A DNA stretch of 23,366 nt from CAYLJO01 sp964383905 (GTDB lineage: Bacteria; Acidobacteriota; Blastocatellia; Pyrinomonadales; Pyrinomonadaceae). The stretch spans positions 1 through 23,366 of the forward strand of contig CAYLJO010000091.1 of assembly GCA_964383905.1 (NCBI GenBank), given 5' to 3'. Under the pieces are notes generated by a model. The model searched no databases, was not told where the DNA came from, and was given only the letters and a program-made list of their open reading frames with translations. The position numbers were made by a program, and so were the translations under genes. Positions 21,500-23,366 of the stretch are shown piece by piece (within the stretch, counting starts at the first letter, position 1; each line of letters begins with the position of its first letter).

Positions 21500-22138
21500 A
21501 TGAGTGAGTCGCCCAGACCTGAATTATTGATCGCCACGCACAACCCGGGTAAGCTGGAGGAGTTCTGGTCGGCTCTGGCATCGCTCGCGGTGCGTTTGCG
21601 TAGCCTGAAGGAATTTCCGGCAACGGTCGAGGTGGCCGAGACCGGCGAGACCTTTGCCGAAAACGCTATTCTCAAAGCGACCTCTTACGCGGCGCAAACG
21701 CGCTGCCGGACACTGGCTGACGATTCGGGCCTCGAAGTCGAAGCGCTGGGGGGCGCTCCGGGTCTCTTTTCCGCGCGTTACGGCGGAGAAGGGCTCACGG
21801 ATGCCGAGCGTATCAGGCGGCTGCTCGACGAGCTCGCGCGGACGGGCGACCCGCGGCGGCTGGCGCGCTTCACCTGCGTCATCGCCGTGGCCGGCCCGGA
21901 AGCTACTCTCCTCAAAACCTTCACCGGAGAATGCAAAGGCCATATTGCGGATGCCCCGCGAGGCACGGGCGGGTTTGGTTATGACCCGATTTTCATCCCC
22001 GACGGCTACGCCCACAGCTTCGGCGAGTTACCTCCTGAAATCAAACAGACTATCAGCCATCGCGCACGCGCGCTTGGAGCCGCCCGATCTTTTCTTCTCA
22101 CCATATTTCAAACCAACATTCGCCCCGGTCAATATTAG
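21500..22138 (+). CDS. rdgB: XTP/dITP pyrophosphatase (RdgB/HAM1 family)
   Basis: This cytosolic housekeeping enzyme hydrolyses non-canonical purine nucleotides (XTP, dITP, ITP) to monophosphates and so prevents their incorporation into DNA and RNA. Family blocks are all present: LIATHNPGKLEEF at the start (substrate-phosphate loop), ETFAENAILKA, LADDSGLEVEALGGAPGLFSARYGG with the metal-binding acidic residues, and GTGGFGYDPIFIPDGY...FGELPPEIKQTISHRARA at the end. The length of 212 residues is normal. The start ATG has only a weak ribosome binding site (TGAGG three bases upstream). It is divergent from the helical-protein gene and is followed by the tRNA fragment and the HNH gene. Confidence 0.96.
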   Translation: MSESPRPELLIATHNPGKLEEFWSALASLAVRLRSLKEFPATVEVAETGETFAENAILKATSYAAQTRCRTLADDSGLEVEALGGAPGLFSARYGGEGLTDAERIRRLLDELARTGDPRRLARFTCVIAVAGPEATLLKTFTGECKGHIADAPRGTGGFGYDPIFIPDGYAHSFGELPPEIKQTISHRARALGAARSFLLTIFQTNIRPGQY

Positions 22139-22187
22139 CCCGCCAGAATTCTTGAGGCTACGTTAGAGTGGTAACATCAATACAATT

Positions 22188-22214
22188 GCGCTGGGTAGCT
22201 CAGCCTGGTAGTGC
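22188..22214 (+). pseudogene. 5' tRNA fragment (acceptor strand and D-arm)
   Basis: The order is tRNA-like: seven acceptor-like bases (CGCTGGG), the canonical T8-A9 pair, D-stem GCTC, and D-loop AGCCTGGTA. The D-stem's other side is GTGC instead of GAGC. No anticodon arm, T-arm or acceptor partner follows. The D-arm CAGCCTGGTAGTGC is very close to CAGCCTGGAAGCGC of the intact tRNA-Pro 579 bp downstream. It may be the remnant of a tRNA gene cut off by insertion or deletion. Confidence 0.55.
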
Positions 22215-22236
22215 CAAATGGAGAATATCTCTGCTG

Positions 22237-22251
22237 TGCTATAATAGCAGT
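22237..22251 (+). promoter_or_regulatory. extended -10 promoter, predicted leaderless mRNA
   Basis: TGCTATAAT is a consensus extended -10 (TGnTATAAT). Its last base lies six bases before ATG 22252, so transcription should start at or next to the A of the ATG. No Shine-Dalgarno is present, consistent with a leaderless mRNA. No good -35 is visible, as is usual for extended -10 promoters. Confidence 0.6.
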
Positions 22252-22755
22252 ATGGAAAAGGCCGTGCTCAAGCCCTTTATTCAACGGGGTCTCAGCTTAA
22301 GGGCAATAGCAAAGACTCTGGGCACTTCTCCGACAAATGTCCGCTACTGGATTCGCAAACATGGTCCGAAGCTTAAGCAGAGGCCTTTTGGCGCTGGCTA
22401 CGTAGCGCCTAAGACATCTTATAAGTGTGGGCAGTGCGGCCAGACAGATCCGGCGAAGTTCTATGGTCATAAGAGGAAGATATGTGGGCCATGTCAGAAT
22501 GCTTATAACATCAAACAGGGTCGAGACAGGCAACTGCGAGCGGTCAAAGAGCTAGGCGGCCGATGTCTGGCCTGCGGCTTTGACCTTTATCCTTGTTCTT
22601 TGGACATCCACCATAAGAATCCGGAGGCGAAAGCCCCAAATTTCCGGTCGATGAGAGGATGGTCCTGGGAACGTACGCTCGTCGAATTGAAAAAGTGCAT
22701 CCTTTTATGTAAGAATTGTCACGCGGCGATTCATAACGGTCTCTTGAAAATTTGA
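22252..22755 (+). CDS. HNH endonuclease with N-terminal helix-turn-helix
   Basis: From ATG 22252 the product has 167 residues. An N-terminal helix-turn-helix is visible (QRGLSLRAIAKTLGTSPTNVRYWIRKHG, about 11-38). A zinc-ribbon-like CxxC pair follows (C59/C62 and C78/C81). The HNH nuclease comes last: C105-x2-C108, the DIHHKNP motif (H120-H121), and CKNCHAAIH (C153, C156, His157, His161) that supplies the final metal and structural residues. Such small HNH proteins are typical of homing endonucleases and phage-related elements; a DNA-cutting role is likely, the target unknown. Codon use is more AT-rich than in rdgB. The gene lies between a 5' tRNA fragment and an intact tRNA gene 12 bp downstream. 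The frame is open upstream to 22168, but that part only translates the tRNA fragment (RWVAQPGS). Confidence 0.85.
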   Translation: MEKAVLKPFIQRGLSLRAIAKTLGTSPTNVRYWIRKHGPKLKQRPFGAGYVAPKTSYKCGQCGQTDPAKFYGHKRKICGPCQNAYNIKQGRDRQLRAVKELGGRCLACGFDLYPCSLDIHHKNPEAKAPNFRSMRGWSWERTLVELKKCILLCKNCHAAIHNGLLKI

Positions 22756-22767
22756 GCGGTTAGATAT

Positions 22768-22841
22768 CGGGCAGTGGCGCAGCCTGGAAGCGCACCGCAT
22801 TTGGGATGCGGGGGTCGGAGGTTCAAATCCTCTCTGCCCGA
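22768..22841 (+). tRNA. tRNA-Pro (anticodon TGG)
   Basis: All four arms pair: acceptor CGGGCAG/CTGCCCG with discriminator A, D-stem GCGC/GCGC with loop containing CCTGG, anticodon stem CCGCA/TGCGG with loop TTTGGGA (anticodon TGG, 22802-22804), and T-stem GGAGG/CCTCT with loop TTCAAAT (one G-T pair). CCA is not encoded; CTTTTCCCA follows. Confidence 0.97.
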
Positions 22842-22860
22842 CTTTTCCCATCAATGAATT

Positions 22861-22891
22861 ACGGCTATCTTTATGGTAGCCGTTTTTCTTT
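22861..22891 (+). terminator. rho-independent terminator after tRNA-Pro
   Basis: ACGGCTATC (22861-22869) pairs with GGTAGCCGT (22875-22883, one G-T) around a 5-nt loop. TTTTCTTT follows directly. It lies 19 bp after the tRNA gene. Confidence 0.85.
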
Positions 22892-22977
22892 GGGGACACT
22901 TTCGAGAACACTTTCACGCTTTTCTTGCGTCTTGGGTGTGTCGGATTCAAAGAACTTTTACTGCTTTGCCTCGGCTC

Positions 22978-23199
22978 TCACTGCTTCACCCTTTTGCTAC
23001 CGGCTTTCTTGCTGCTTGCCTTCGCCGGTCTGCCAGCGGGGCTCTTTCTCTTTATATTGTCTAATGCTGCCGCTCTGATTAGGTAGTCACGACCAACAAG
23101 CGTAGCTTCCAGCCTGCCTACCTCTATCATCTTTTGCACGGCGCGCATAGTCAAACCGAGTTTATCCGCCGCTTGCGCCGTCGTAAGTAAATCGTCCAT
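22978..23199 (-). CDS. excisionase-like helix-turn-helix protein
   Basis: The 73-residue product starts MDDLLTTAQAADKLGLTMRA and continues VQKMIEVGRLEATLVGRDYLIRAAALDNI, which is the small MerR-like/excisionase helix-turn-helix (HTH_17) fold with its beta-wing. The C-terminal 22 residues are Lys/Arg/Ala-rich (KRKSPAGRPAKASSKKAGSK), a nonspecific DNA-binding tail. Proteins of this type regulate excision or transcription in integrative elements, and the gene points toward the tRNA-Pro terminator. No integrase is in the window; it would have to lie beyond base 23366. The ribosome binding site is weak (GGGGAG, 13 nt before the ATG). Excisionase function is inference; DNA binding is well supported. 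Confidence 0.75.
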   Translation of the reverse strand: MDDLLTTAQAADKLGLTMRAVQKMIEVGRLEATLVGRDYLIRAAALDNIKRKSPAGRPAKASSKKAGSKRVKQ

Positions 23200-23366
23200 A
23201 CCGCAGAAGATACTCCCCAGGGCGAACGCACGTAAAAATTTATCTTACTGATGACGTAGGAATTAAACCAATCAACAAACATCATTTGAAACTTTGAATT
23301 GCAAGTCACTTAACTACTTACAAATTTAGATGCGTTTGCCCTGATACTCCCAAAACAATTTTACGT

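Noticed and set aside
22168..22251. N-terminal extension of the HNH gene
   Set aside because: It translates the tRNA-like fragment (RWVAQPGS) and the promoter; the ATG at 22252 gives a natural N-terminus.
22806..23078. Open frame starting MRGSEVQILSAR
   Set aside because: Its first part is the translation of the tRNA-Pro 3' half and the rest runs through the terminator and antisense to the helix-turn-helix gene.

Overview
The window reads as a chromosomal segment of a GC-rich, Gram-negative, menaquinone-using bacterium. Gene content (complete pilMNOPQ with a linked Roadblock/LC7 protein, an insulinase-family protein, a MenG-type methyltransferase, a DUF3352-like membrane-anchored protein) and style suggest Acidobacteriota, perhaps Blastocatellia. 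That placement is inference; no rRNA or other phylogenetic marker is present.

Layout, left to right. Positions 1-2244 (+): an M16-peptidase homologue that has lost its zinc-binding motif, then a UbiE/MenG methyltransferase. Positions 2245-5150: a gene-poor accessory stretch with a 51-residue coiled-coil protein missed by length cut-offs, a doubtful secreted protein, a 69-residue helical protein, an orphan beta-rich protein on the minus strand with an ideal ribosome binding site, and many strong hairpins including two good terminators. Positions 5152-8960 (+): a compact four-gene ABC operon in which two DppB/DppC-type permeases precede an ABC-2-type ATPase and permease. Positions 9110-10902 (+): a histone-deacetylase-fold amidohydrolase behind an inverted-repeat element, then a monofunctional peptidoglycan glycosyltransferase (mtgA).

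Positions 11022-17620 (-): the type IV pilus assembly operon pilM-pilN-pilO-pilP-pilQ plus a Roadblock/LC7 gene. Its 5' leader contains, at 17383-17466 on the minus strand, a sequence and fold that match the class I cyclic-di-GMP (GEMM) riboswitch, with a sigma70-like promoter about 115 nt further upstream. This is the strongest regulatory finding: the inner-membrane platform and secretin of the pilus are probably controlled by a cyclic dinucleotide at the RNA level.

Positions 17721-22138: an IsdG-like haem monooxygenase (-), a 582-residue membrane-anchored protein of DUF3352 type (+), an unrecognised alpha-helical 450-residue protein (-), and the nucleotide-pool sanitising enzyme RdgB (+). 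Positions 22139-23366: a small mobile-looking junction. A 5' tRNA fragment is followed by an HNH endonuclease gene with an extended -10 promoter that predicts a leaderless mRNA, then an intact tRNA-Pro(TGG) with a terminator, then an excisionase-like helix-turn-helix gene (-) and AT-rich DNA. This may be the edge of an element integrated at the tRNA gene.

No CRISPR array, rRNA operon or recognisable insertion sequence was seen.
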